This document shows positions 23,440 to 35,400 of a DNA stretch of 64,000 bases, in pieces. Each line of letters opens with the position of its first letter. The stretch's first letter is position 1. Source of the DNA: Bromus sterilis (taxonomy: Eukaryota; Streptophyta; Magnoliopsida; Poales; Poaceae); assembly GCA_950022295.1 (NCBI GenBank), contig OX465595.1:67726770-67790769 (forward strand), written 5' to 3'. A program made the translations under genes and the position numbers. Below the pieces are notes generated by a model. It made no database searches. It worked only from the letters and a program-made list of their open reading frames with translations, and was not told the origin of the DNA.

Positions 23440-25476
23440 ATGGGTTCCACTGAAAACACCAAGTTGTGTGACTTCACTAGTCACAACAACCAGGACTTTA
23501 TCTGCACTCCCATTGCCACACCTGCCACTTCAGCTACCTCTTATGAAATTAAACCTGCTTTGCTAAACCTTGTTATGAGAGATCAATTCTCTGGTGCTGG
23601 AGATGATGTTGCTTTACACTTGAATAATTTTGTTGAATTATGTGATATGCAAAAGTATAAAGAAGTAGAAGGTGATGTTGTTAAGCTCAAGCTCTTTCCT
23701 TTCTCTTTAAGGGGAGATGCTAAAATCTGGTTTCAATCTTTGCCTAGAAATAGCATAGATTCTTGGGATAAGTGCAAAGATGCTTTTATAGGGAAGTACT
23801 ACCCTCCTGCTAAGATTATCCAATTGAGGAGTAATATTATGAATTTTAGGCAATTGGATAATGAACACGTTGCCCAAGCTTGGGAACGAATGAAATCTCT
23901 TGTTAAGAAATTCCCTACACATGGTTTGATTACTTGGATGGTTATCCAGACTTTATATGCAGGCTTGAACTTTACCTCGCGGAACCTGTTAGATTCGGCC
24001 GCGGGAGGAACCTTTATGTCAACTACACTTGGTGCTGCCACAAAAGCTTCTCGATGAAATGATGACCAATTATTCCCAATGGCACACCGAACGCGCTCCA
24101 ACAGGTAGGAAGGTAAATTCTGTCGAGGAAATTACCTCCCTCAATGAAAAAGTTGACTTAATTATGTCTCTACTTACCAAGCAACCCTCTGCTGATCCTC
24201 ATGATGTCCCTTTAAATTCTTTGGTTGCCCACGAACAAGTAGATGTGAACTTTATTGCTAGAAACAACTTCAACAACAATGCTTATAGGGGAATTTTTTC
24301 TAGCAATCCTAGACCGTTTCCATCCAACTATGGGAACAACAACACCTACCCTAGCAACAAGAACCCCTCTTCTGAATTAGAAAGCATGCTTAGAGACTTT
24401 ATCACTACCCAAAAAGCCTTCAACAAAAATGTAGAAGAGAAATTAGCTAAATAGATAATCTCTCTTTGAAGGTAGAAAGCTTAGCCCTTGATATTGAGAT
24501 GCTTAAAATTAGAACCTCCCCCCTTGAGGAGAATAAGGCCACTCCTATTAATGCTATCCAGTTACAAATCAATGAAAACATTAGGATGATGGCTAAACTT
24601 AAAGAAAGATGGGCTAGAGAAAAAGAGGAAGAGGATAGAATTAAGAGCCTTCCTATACACCACACAGTTGCCACTATCCAAATTGTTGAGGACACTCAAA
24701 CTATTAGCACCCAATGCATTCCTAGTCCCGTTGGACCTATTAATGGTGATGCTAATACCTCAACCATAGAAAAAGAAACTCCTATGAACATAGAGGGTTT
24801 CAAACAAGTGAGCCTAGATGACACTACTACCACCTTTGATAGTAGTGATATTTATTTTGATAGTTGTACCCTCTCAGAAGTTATCAGTTTGCTACACAAA
24901 ATGTCTAGAGACCCCCACACTAGCACACTTAATCTTGCCTTCACGGAGCATATCACAAATGCTCTCATCAAAGCTAGGGAGGAGAAGCTTAGAGTAGAAG
25001 CCTCCATACCTAGGAAGCTAGATGATGGTTGGGACCCTATGATCAAAATTAAATTGAATAACTTCTCTTGCTATGCTTTATGTGATGTTGGAGCTAGTAC
25101 CTCCGTTATGCCCAAAAGAATATTTGATATGTTTGAATTGAAACCTTTTGAGCCTTGTTCTTTTGGTGTTCGTCTTGTTGATTCTTCCGTAAAGAAACCT
25201 TTAGGGAAGATCGACGATGTTCTTATCATTTTCAATGACAACTATGTTCCCGTTGATTTTATTGTTATGGATATAGAGTGTGAACCTTTATGTCCAATTA
25301 TTTTGGGACGTCCTTTTCTTCGCACCGTTGGTGTGTTTATTGACATGAAAGAGGGAAATATTAAACTCCAATTCCCATTCAAAAAGGGGATGGAACACTT
25401 CCCTAGAAATAAAATCAAGTTACCTTTTGAGTCCGTTACACGGGCTAGTTATTCTCTTTCTCTTGATAAAACTTGA
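23440..25476 (+). pseudogene. gag-protease polyprotein of element E, two opposing frameshifts
   Basis: Sister of the A polyprotein with the same order: MGSTENTKLCDF start, gag capsid region (ALHLNNFVELCD, AKIWFQSLPRNSIDSWDKC), Asn-rich linker, charged helical segment (EKEEEDRIKSLP), then protease with ALCDVGASTSVMPKRIFD (catalytic Asp codon 25084) and ILGRPFLRTVGV. Compared with A there is one extra G at about 24046 and one missing T near 24451. Between them about 135 codons are read out of frame and a stop (24452) appears; downstream the original frame is restored. Neither break is likely to be tolerated because the shifted segment ends in the stop. No reverse transcriptase follows. Confidence 0.9.
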
Positions 25477-28287
25477 TTCTTCTTTTGCATTATGCCTAGC
25501 TAATGGCTTTAAAGAAGCGCTTTCGGGAGGCAGCCCGCAACGAATTTAGGTGTTTCTTTTTGCTTTTGTTGTGTCTTGATGGTTGTTACTTCTGTAGTAA
25601 CATCATTGTATCTTTATTTTTCAGCTTTGTGCCAAGTTATAGCCTCTTACGGCAAGGGAAGTAAAAGTTGTGACATGTTGTCCAGAAAACAGATTCTGTC
25701 CTCGTGACCAGAAAATTCCAGAAAAATCCCAGTTCATCTTTTTGAGCTGAAATTTTTACACAGTATGTTATATACAATTACGAAACTTCCGTATGTTCTG
25801 AGTTTTTTGATTTGAGTTGCAGAAGTGCCCCTAAAAAATTCTTTACTATCTGCTGTTCTGTTTTTCATAGATTCTGCCACGTTTTGTCTCTCCTTACTTT
25901 TGCAAACCTTAAGCTTGCTTTTTCTTTGCAAAAACTTTTTGGCACTCTTGAGAAACAGTAGCTCTTCAAGATTCTCTTTATATCCAGTGGAGAAAATTTA
26001 TTTATTAAGGGTACTAACCTCTCTAATCAGTTTATGATGAGTTATGTATGAAGGGAGTTTTCAAGTGTGCGATGGAAGATGATGAAAGAAGATCCAGGAG
26101 TGTCAAGCGCTCAAGCTTGGGGATGCCCCCATGCATCCCCAATAAATATTCAAGGAGACTCAAGCGTCTAAGCTTGGGGATGCCCCCGTGCATCCCCTTC
26201 TCCATCAATAATCATCAGTTCGTCCTTCGTCTCACTATATTTTTATCACTTCATGCGTTATGTGCTATGCTTGGAGCGTCTCGCTCTTAGGTTTTGTTTT
26301 TAGTTTCTTTAGCGTTCCTTGCTGTTCATAACAATTTAGATCCTTTCTTACTTTGTGTGGGAGAGAAACACGCTCCCCTTTCAAAATCTAGAACACATCA
26401 TAAGATTCTTCATGCCTATCTTTTTGCTGTTGTGTGTTCTTTATCTTTTCATAGCTACTGCCTTGTTTAGTTTTAGTATTAGTTTGTCTTTAGCAAGAGC
26501 CTTGGCTTTTGTTTAGTTTGTTGCTGGAACTCTTTTTAGTTTTCATGTTTATCTTGTTAAAGAGAGTTGGTTGTTGCACTGAGTTGTGTTTTGTCTTGAA
26601 AGTAGGTAATTGAGGTCGCTATTTAATTTTAGTAGTAGCTTGCAATAGTTTTGAAGTATTGATGTGAGTAATGTTTGGACTTTTGGTGTTAAGAGCTCTT
26701 GCCTATTAGTGATAGGTGTCGTATTTTGGGCAATCCGTGTGTATTTTCAAAACCTACAAAACTAGTTGAGAACTCTAGCTACTAGATGGATCACTACTCT
26801 TCTGAGGGGTCGAATATTAGAGAACACTCACGTACCATGAGTCGAGGATGCGCAAGGATAACCAAACCCCCATACACTCCTCCTCGGGGTACTTGTCTCT
26901 TTGTGAACCTCCTTATTAGATTGAGAGTTACCGATAATAAGTGCATGAGTTCTTCGGACTAATGTAAGTATTGAAAGTTGACACTTCCACCTTCCCATAT
27001 TTTGCTAGCCTCTCCTGTGTCGTGCATTGCCTTCTTCTCACTCCGAGAGTTGGTGTCCACCTTCGCCGGTACATCCAAACCCTTGGCATGATACGCTCTG
27101 TCAGCATAAGCCTCCTTATATCTTTCCTCAGAACAGCCACCATACCTACCTATCAAGGCATTTCCATAGCCTTTCCGAGTTATATTGCCATGCAACTTCC
27201 ACCTCTTCATGACTTGATCTTCATGTCATACATGTCTTGCTACACTGGCAGCGACATACATTGCATACATCATGATAGTTACATCTTCTTTATGTTTTGA
27301 GTACCTTGTAAAGTGTGAAAGATCTCCTTTACCTTCTTGTAAAACAGAGTGTTGCCCTCAAGTGAGGAAAAGATCCCAAAGTGGACACATTAAAAGATCC
27401 CAAAGAGGACAAATGAGAGTTAAATATAAAGAGCCATTGAGGCCACAAAAAATACAAAAAAATAGAAAAAGAGAAAAAGAAATAAAAAGAGAGAAAGGGG
27501 CAACACTACTATCCTTTTGAGAGATCCACACTAGTACTCCCTTTATATCCTTGTACTCCATAGAGATGATCTTTATGCATATAGCTATGTGGGGACCTTC
27601 ACACTATAGAACTTGGCTTGCATATTCCAAGGATGAGCCTCCTCAAAAGATCTCTAGGTCTTCATGAGCGAGTAAGTTAGATGCACCCTCACTAGTTCCA
27701 TTGGAGAGCTTCTTAGCTCGTATGTGCATCCGTTGCATGGAAATCCCTACTCCTCACATCATATCTATCATTTGGCATCTCTTGCCTATGATTGTCCTCA
27801 TTGATGTGAGCCTTTCTCATCCTTTTTGTCTTCCTCCTCCACCATATTTCTCTCTTTGCCATCCTAAGTGTCAACTCTCGTGCTTACGCTCATCCATTGC
27901 ATGAGTGCTCAAAATATCGAAAAGGAGTGGATCAAATTGACTTGTACCTGGCTAGTGGTCTGGGGACGAGTCAAGATAAGATTCCAAAGAAGACCAAGTG
28001 TGAAACTTTAGTAGATTGAGTTCTCAACACAAAAACACTTTTTTCTCGTATTCCCTATCCCCCTTCTTGCACGCAAACACCATTTGGAGATATTCGAGTC
28101 ACGGACAGCGAGAGCTCTTGCACCTTTTGTTCTTTTGTTACTTGTTTCAATGCTAATATAGACTCTTGCATGTTTTGACTTGAATTGAATCTCTAACCTT
28201 GATTGCTTTACTTTTCAAAGTTCTTATATGGTTGCTAGCATGTCACCACAGAAATTATGCTTGTTATCATTTACCTACTCGAGGACG
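25477..28287 (+). other. Long non-coding 3' part of element E
   Basis: Colinear with the same region of A and C. The post-ORF 60-bp block is at 25491-25550. The twin hairpins are the best preserved in the window: GGGGATGC-CCCCAT-GCATCCCC at 26119-26140 and GGGGATGC-CCCCGT-GCATCCCC at 26176-26197, each following AAGCTT. The minisatellite has about two copies (27369-27410). Confidence 0.75.
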
Positions 28288-28311
28288 AGCAGGAATTAAG
28301 CTTGGGGATGT
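28288..28311 (+). other. Polypurine tract of element E
   Basis: Purine-rich AGCAGGAATTAAGCTTGGGG followed by ATGT, directly before the 3' LTR at 28312. Confidence 0.75.
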
Positions 28312-29932
28312 TGATACGTCCAAAACGTATCTATAATTTCTGCTTCTCCATGCATGTTTTGTGTGATATTGCTATGATCTAGATACACTTTCATACATTT
28401 TTTATCATATTTGGACTAACCTATTAACTCAGTGCACCCCAGTGCCAGTTCCTGTTTTCTCCTGTTTTTCTATTTCAGTTTTCTCCCATATAAAAAGTGC
28501 CAGAAAAATTCAGGAAAATTCAAATAAAAAATCAGCGTGACGGAAGCTTCGAGAAGAGCCCGGGAGGGGCCAGAGGGGAGCCAGGGGGGCCCAGGCGGCC
28601 ACCCGGCGCGGCCCCACCCCTGGCCGCGCAAAGGGGGCGCCTGGGGCCCCTGGTCCACCTCTGGCTGCCCCCCTTCGCCTATTTATCCCCCGTCACGGGA
28701 AAACTCCAGAAGCAGAACCCTATTCCGCGAACTCGCCTCTGTTCCGCCGCCGCCGCACTTCCAAGATCGGGAGCACTAGGAGACCTCTTCCCGGCACCCT
28801 GTCGGAGGGAGGATTGACCTCCGGGAGTCTCCTATCCACCATGGATGCTCCCCGGATGCCTCGTATGTAGTTTTCCATGGGTCCGTGATCAGTAGCTATG
28901 TGATGTTCTCCTCCCCTCTTTGATCTTCATTGTTTAGACCTCGTGAGCTGCCCTACATGATCGAGGCACCGTTGTAATATTTCTGTTGTTGCTATGTTGA
29001 GTTTGGAGGGATCTGATGGATTATGAGATTATGTTCAGATTGTGATAGAGTAATATATTTGGTTTTTATCTCTTATATTTTTGTTCCTAAGTAATTCATG
29101 CATGTTCTCCGTTGTTGTTTATTGCTTTGGCCAAGTAGTAGATAGTGACTCCAAGAGGGAACGTTGTGCTAGATTGTGGGTTCATGCCCCCCGATGACAC
29201 GCTTGAGTGACAGAAACATGAGTCTAGGGGATGTGTTGTTGCCACAAGGGGGAAAACAACGGTGCTTGTAACCGCGGTTACAAGGATTGTTTACTTTACG
29301 CGGAGTTCTTTTTAATGCAGTTGTCTATTGCTTTGGGTTTACACTTTGGGTGGGGCTCGCAACTTAATACCAGCGAGATGTTCTGGATAGATATCTCAAG
29401 GTGGATGATTAGTAGTAGATGCAGATGGATTTCGGTCTACTTACCTTGGCGTACTGCCTGTGCTTTTGAACCTCTTCCTTTCTTTTGTAGCATAGTTAGC
29501 ATTGCGGTGCGTTCATAATCCTGTCAATTGCCCTTCTGTAATTTGTTTACCTCGCATAGAAGTTTTATCGTATTTTGGGAGAGAGACATCACTAGTGAAC
29601 ATCACGTATCCCGGTCCATATCCTCATTACTGATTCCAAGCTATATTTACTTTTCTGCATTTACTTTCAAGTTGCTATCATTATCCTGTGCGTTTTATCA
29701 TTTGTGAACAACAAGACCGGAGAGATTGACAACCTCTCTGAACTTCGTTGGGAACAAAGTTATCTGTGTCTGTGTCCAGGTCCGCGTCAGTTGCGCCGTT
29801 GACACCTACTTATCATCTCTGGAGTCCTACTAGAGACAAACCTTGGTATCTTCACCGAGGGAAAACTGCTGCTGCACTGCATCTCAAACCTTCACTTGGG
29901 GTAACCAACGAAGGGCGAGAAGCCAATAAGCA
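28312..29932 (+). repeat. 3' LTR of element E
   Basis: 1621 bp, same ends as the 5' LTR and followed by the GCAGC target duplication. TATA-like CTATTTATCC is at 28679. ORFs seen in its second half are word-for-word those of the 5' LTR and are not genes. Confidence 0.92.
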
Positions 29933-30726
29933 GCAGCAAAATCCTCCAGACTTAGACAAAATTCGCAGGGTGTGGATAAAAAAACAAAAAAAGGGCATGG
30001 GCCCACACCCATGGGCTCAGCCCATCTGTCTTGAGGCGGCTGGGCCAGGAGGGGTGCGGCTGGGCCGCGGAGCTCAGTGGGCCGCTTGTGGCCAGCCTGC
30101 TGGCGGCGGTTGGAGGGAGGCCGCTGGATCAGGGCGCCTCCCGATCCCGGCGAGACAGGCGGCGGCAGCGCCAGCCGTCTTCCGGCGAGGGGTGAGCGCG
30201 GCGGGGTCCAGGGGGCACGGGACCCGCTGGATCTGACGATGGGCAGCCGGCTCTTGGAGGAGGCGGCGGTCTTCAGACGGAGGGGCATGGCGGCCGAGCT
30301 CGGAGCTCGCCGGCGTCCATGGTGTGGTGGCGTGGCGCCGTTCCCTGCGAGAGAGAGAAGAGGGAGATAGAGGTGAGAGAGGAGAAGAAGGCCGCGGTGG
30401 TGGGGGAGCTCACCGGGAGAGGCGAGGCGCGGCGGCTGCTCGCCGGAGCGCGGCGGCGCTCGGGCGGCTCGCGGTGCAGCGGGCGGCGCGGCCTGATTCG
30501 GCCTCGGGCGGGCCCGGCGGCGGCGACGCTCGGCCCGGCGGGGCCCGGATTCGGTCTGGTGCAGCTGGGAGTGACGTGGCGCCTCTGGGGCCGTCAGATC
30601 TGAGATCTGATGGTCCAGATTAGGGGAGGTCCTAGGGTTTCGAGATTTGAAGGCTTTGGGGGTAATTTTGGGGGGTGGCTGCAATTTTTGCTAGGGAAAA
30701 CCCTAGAAGGGCTAGGGGAGTGTGGT
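29933..30726 (-). repeat. Piece of the outer LTR G (leader region)
   Basis: G sequence between E and B; the first five bases are E's right TSD and the last five (GTGGT) B's left TSD. Very GC-rich from about 30020 to 30560; on the minus strand this lies just downstream of the G TATA box (60148-60157 once B is removed), so it is the transcribed leader. Long ORFs on both strands here follow from the GC content, have low-complexity Arg/Ala/Pro composition and are not credible genes. Confidence 0.6.
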
Positions 30727-31175
30727 TGACGGGGATCGGCCCCTCACGCAAATCCCATGGTCAAGGACCCTGGGTTAGTCATAGAGAAGGCTCAGGTTGG
30801 ACGATACTCGTCGGCTAACAGGAGAAGCACTTCCTGCACGATATTATTGCGTGAGGGGGCGATTACAGTGGAGGCCAAGGCGAGTTCTCACAAGACCAGG
30901 AAGTAGATGCGTATTGGATTGATCTGGACGTCTCCCCTCCAAGCCTTTATATACTAGGCTAGGTCTCGGGGAGTCCGTACTAGGTTACAAAGATAGTTTC
31001 CTAGTTCTAGTCTTGCCTTGTACGCCAAGTCGTGCCTTCCATACTAGTCACGGACTCGTGCGTCGGTGCTTGGTTGGGCCAGCCATGGACCTTTCGTGGC
31101 CTCCCAGTGGGCCTTCTGTCTTCATACACACCGGGTATCCTCATACGCAGGAGTCGTGGGGTCACCCCCTCGTTA
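30727..31175 (-). repeat. 3' LTR of element B
   Basis: 449 bp; on the minus strand it starts TAACGAGGGGG (first G of TG mutated to A) after the PPT CACTCGGGGGCTAC and ends GATCCCCGTCA next to the GTGGT duplication. TATA box TATATAAAGG on the minus strand near 30946-30955. Confidence 0.9.
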
Positions 31176-32435
31176 GTAGCCCCCGAGTGCCTGGGGGACT
31201 CGAAGAGTCGCGCAGGGACTTGAATTCGTCAGTGCTTTATTGTTTGTAAGCGCGGCACCGCCGCGGGTCGCTGGCAGTTTTGAGCCATGAAAATACCTGT
31301 TTCGAGGGATTGTTAAGCTGAAAAGGGCCCAAGGAGTCCAATCAAGCTCACGTCCCTCGACATGAACTTAGAACGACCGGTGTCAAGCAAAGTCATGCCG
31401 CTGTAGGTCTTATAGGATCAATTGCTGCCAGTCTAAGAAAATAGCCTGAGCGCGTCTGCTCGGCTCTTTCTATCATGCGAGCGCATGGAAAAGGTCGGGA
31501 GTGAAATCGCTCTGCGGCAAGTCCCGGCCTGGCCGTTCTATGTAGCGGGGTCTTACCTACACGCTAAGCTTGCGTGGCATCTGGGTACAGTGTGTCGTAG
31601 CCCAGGCATAATTGTTTTTTGTAGAGGCACGGAGCCTAGTTAGCGATGCCCCCACTTGGAATAAACAATCAAGTGAGCTATTTAGCAGTCACTCGCAGAG
31701 TTTGTAATGAACTCAGGTGAGGAAAATAAGAAAGCACCCACTCGGAAGGTCGCCGAGTGCGCGAGTAGATCATATTGTTGAATACTTGTTGAGTCTTTTG
31801 CGAGTGGTCACTCGAATGATTTACTGTCTTCAGGGCGAGGGAGCACCCGAACTCTGAAAGTACGTTTTTTTCTGGTGTGAGTGATCACTCGAGCACGTCT
31901 TTGCCTTCTGGGTGAGCGAGCACCCGAACTCGAATAAAGGTACTCCCAATGGGAGTAAAAAAAAATTGGAATAATATGAAAAGCTTGTAAAGAGCAGGAT
32001 GTTGACCGAAGGTGCGCGCTTGAGACGCATTGCTGAGATGTGACGTTTGCTGGTCCGCCTGACAGATTGGGTCACCGTGTCATGTGAAAATGAAGTGACT
32101 TGACGCCTTCTGCCCGAAAATTTTGCGATGCGCGATGATGGCCCTCATTTTTCGCGCGTAGTGGGCGGTATGGTTAGTGCGCCGGTTGAGTTTTCCATGT
32201 TCCTCGGCTATCATGGGATCGTGCCACGTCTCCTTGTTTCCAGGATTACCGGTCATGATTAGCGTTCCCTTACTGCCGGTTAAATACCAGGGGTCTGGCT
32301 TGTTTAGGTTTTCACCCAGCCTTTGCCTTCTACTGCTAGCCCTTCTTCTTCCTTCTTTGTTCTTTGTATCCTGCCTTTCTTTTTGCGCCGTTCGCTTGGT
32401 GAGATCCTCGTAATGCAGCACAGGATTCGGCGAGG
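31176..32435 (-). other. Conserved 3' region of element B; also holds the upstream region of the antisense gene
   Basis: 31176-31710 is homologous to the region before the 3' LTR of element 1 (4985-5554). 31795-31960 contains GTGATCACTCGAGCACGTCT and GAGCACCCGAACTC words matching the 66-bp repeats of element 1, plus the inverted repeat ACTCCCAATGGGAGT near 31944. From about 32080 the sequence no longer resembles element 1. A TATA-like TTAAATA (32281) and a pyrimidine-rich leader (32332-32375) precede the antisense ATG at 32436. Confidence 0.6.
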
Positions 32436-35400
32436 ATGACTAGTAGATGGGAGCGGTCTGCTTTTGGATCCGCGGATCTGGATGAGTTGGCGGCGGACGG
32501 CGTGGTGGTGCATGCTGCCGCCCGGATTCCTGGGGATGAAGAGGTTCCTGCGCCCCGTCCAGATGAACGGGTATGCTTTCAGAGCTTCTTCCCTCGTGGT
32601 TTTGCGCTTCCCGTTCATCCTTTTCTCCGGGGGTTGCTTTGTTCCTATCAATTGCAACTGCATGACTTGACTCCCAATGGGATTCTGCACATTGCCTGCT
32701 TCATTACGCTCTGTGAGGGTTTTTTGGGGATCTATCCCCATTGGGGCCTCTGGAAACGTCTCTTCAATGTGAAGAGGACAAATTCTGAATATGCCATTGG
32801 GGGCGTGGGTATTTCCATTAAGGAGAAGGTTGCCTATTTTGACCTAGAGAAGTTGGACTCCGTATTTTCGTGGTGGAGGAGTTGGTTTTATCTGAAGGAT
32901 CAGTGCGTTGAGGGTCAGCGGTTTGGTCTTGCCCCTTTTCGATCCTGCTGCGCGGGCAGTTAAGCGGTCTTCATGGGCACGTCCTTTGTCTGTTCGCGAG
33001 GTGTCTCTTGTGGAGCCGTTTGTGCAAAAGATTAGTACTTTGAAGGATGAATTGACTGGCGACCAGCTTATCTCCGTGTTTTTCAGGAGACGCGTGCAGC
33101 CGCTTCAGCATCGGGTGCATCCCATGTGGCAATACACTGGGTCTGATGACTCGACCAGGTGTTCGCTCAAGGAGTTTTCTGATGGTGACCTTTTGGCCCG
33201 GGTTCAGCAAGTCACAAAGTGTACGAGCATTGGGGAAGAGAGCCTTGTTCGTCCTTACTCTGCTGACTTGCCTCTTCCTCAGGTACTTGTCTTGAATTAT
33301 TTATTTGTAATTTTGACTCGTTTCTGTTGATTGTTGATGCTTCTTTGATCTGTAGGGTCACACCCCTTTGTTGAACAATCCGCCGCATCCTGAAGATGCG
33401 GATATACTTGATGAACCTAGTGAGGCTGATGATGATCCTTTGCCCGCGAGTGATGGGGGTGCTTCTGGCGCTTCGGGTGCTGTTGCTGTCGAGTCCACGG
33501 GTGGTCGACCGTCAGTTGCGGATGACTCCGGGGATTCGAGTCCTCTGCGTGTCAAACGCACTCGCCCCTTGAGTGCGAGTGGTCATGATGCGGGTGACGG
33601 TGATGACTTGCCAACGGTCATGCAGCCTGCTATGCCGTGTCCTCCTTCAGTTGTCCCGAAGAAACGCAAGTTCGGGATATTGCTGCGTCCGGGGGCTGCG
33701 TCTGCTGGGTTAGTATAACTTTCCACTTTGTCGTTCTGGTGTTCCTTGCTTTGACTGGTGTTCTGAAGATAAGTTGTTTGTAGGGCTGCTCCTGCTCCGG
33801 CTGCTTCCTCAGCGAGTGCCGGTGTTGTTGGTGCTCCTTCGACTGATTCTGGTGCGGCACCTGATTGGTTGGCTGGTTCTGCTACTCCTGTGGCTTCAGG
33901 CGCGGGGACGACCCCTGCGACTGTAGGCGCGGAGGGGACTTCTGCGACTGCTCCGTCTAGGGGGGTCTTCTTCGGCTGCTGTGCTCCTGAAGGGTACTTA
34001 CCTCCGGATGTTAAACCAGTGATTCCTGAGGAGCACTTCTTGGAGAGGCGGGATCTCTCTGGTGAAGATAAAGCGAAGTTCTTTGATCGCATGGCGGAGC
34101 AGGTATGTGATTTCTTTGTCTTTCTGAGCTTTGCAATAGTAGCCCCCGAGGCTGCAAGCAATCACTTGTGATTGGTTGTAGTCTTTAACTTGGGTTTCCT
34201 TTTTGTCGATCTTATGAATATTGGGAGCACGACAGTGCTCCCAATAGTAGCCCCCAAGGCTGCAAGCAATCACTTATGATTGGTTGTAGTCTTGAGCTTG
34301 ATTTTCTTCTTTCCTAGGCTTTGACTGGTGCATTTACTTGAATTCAACCTTTGTTCCGGATGTGTGGTCGTGTGCTGACCGAGACTGATCGGTGGCGACG
34401 TGCTCATGACTCGGTCCAGGGGAGCTTGACCGCTCTGAGACATGAGATCTTGATTCTTGGTCTTTGCTTCTTTTGCTAGTTGATTTTGTTTGATTGGTTT
34501 CCGTTCCGCAGGCCCCGAGAAAGGTGCTGACAAGCGGGCAGAGGCTGCAAAGAAAGAGCTTGCTGAGCTTCGGGCCGCCCTGGAGTCCAAACAAAAGGAG
34601 TTGGAGGCGCAGAATGGCGAGCTCGAGCGGTTGCGGCAAGTGGAGGAGCAGTTTCTCCAGGCCGAGAGGGCTGAGTGCGGGCGCCTGCAGGACTTAGAGT
34701 GCTCTTTGACTGGTTTGTGGACTGTTCCTGTTTTCCTTTTACTTGGTTTTGCTCGTCTCTTAAGTTTCTGGGTATTTGAATCTTTTTCCTTCGCCCAGGT
34801 TTTGTGGATCTTGGGGCGGTGCAGGTGGCTGCTGCGGGGTCAGGCGCTCTCCGTGGCTCTGTGGATGCTGTCTCAGGCGCTGCTGTAGCTGTTGGGGATG
34901 TCTGTGCTCGGGCTTCAACTCTCTTGAAGCTTCTCCATGAACATATGTTCCCAGATGAGGTGAAGCGTCCTGAGGGTCTTGATTCTCTGGTTGCTGCCTT
35001 TGGTCCGGATGGCGATCTGCTGGAGGGTTTGGTTCGTGAGAATGTGGTGAGTGGGCTTTCCACGTCTATTGTTGTTATTCTGGGCCATGGTGTTCCCATT
35101 GAGGATTCCATGGTGGATAGTTTGCATGATTATACGGACGAGCAGAGTGCTCGAGCCACTCGGCTAGCCCGCCAGCTGCAGCTGGTCGTGGAGGCTGCAA
35201 ACAATTCTTCAGCCGAGGAGTAGGGTGAACCTGTTTTTGTTTTGAAAACTTCAGGTGTAATGTTCCTCCTGCGGGACAGCAGATCTTTTTTTAACTCATG
35301 GATCTTCTTTGCTTTTTTGTGTTGCTTGTTGTCTTGTTTCTTTTGACTTGTTTCTCTTTGCAGTAGGCCATCCCGGGCGTTTCTCGGGCTTGGAATTTGC

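Larger units (their letters stand above)
21650..29932 (+). mobile_element. Element E: gag-protease-only gypsy retrotransposon, full length, uninterrupted
   Basis: Complete 8283-bp element flanked by GCAGC (21645-21649 and 29933-29937). Parts: 5' LTR 21650-23276, PBS 23287-23304, gag-protease 23440-25476, non-coding 3' part to 28287, PPT to 28311, 3' LTR 28312-29932. Same plan as A; the LTR ends differ (AATAAGCA here, GACATCA in A and C), so it is a distinct subfamily. No RT or integrase. Confidence 0.93.

Noticed and set aside
29884..30684. 266-codon ORF on minus strand in G
   Set aside because: Extreme GC content, several overlapping frames open, low-complexity product; it falls in the LTR leader.
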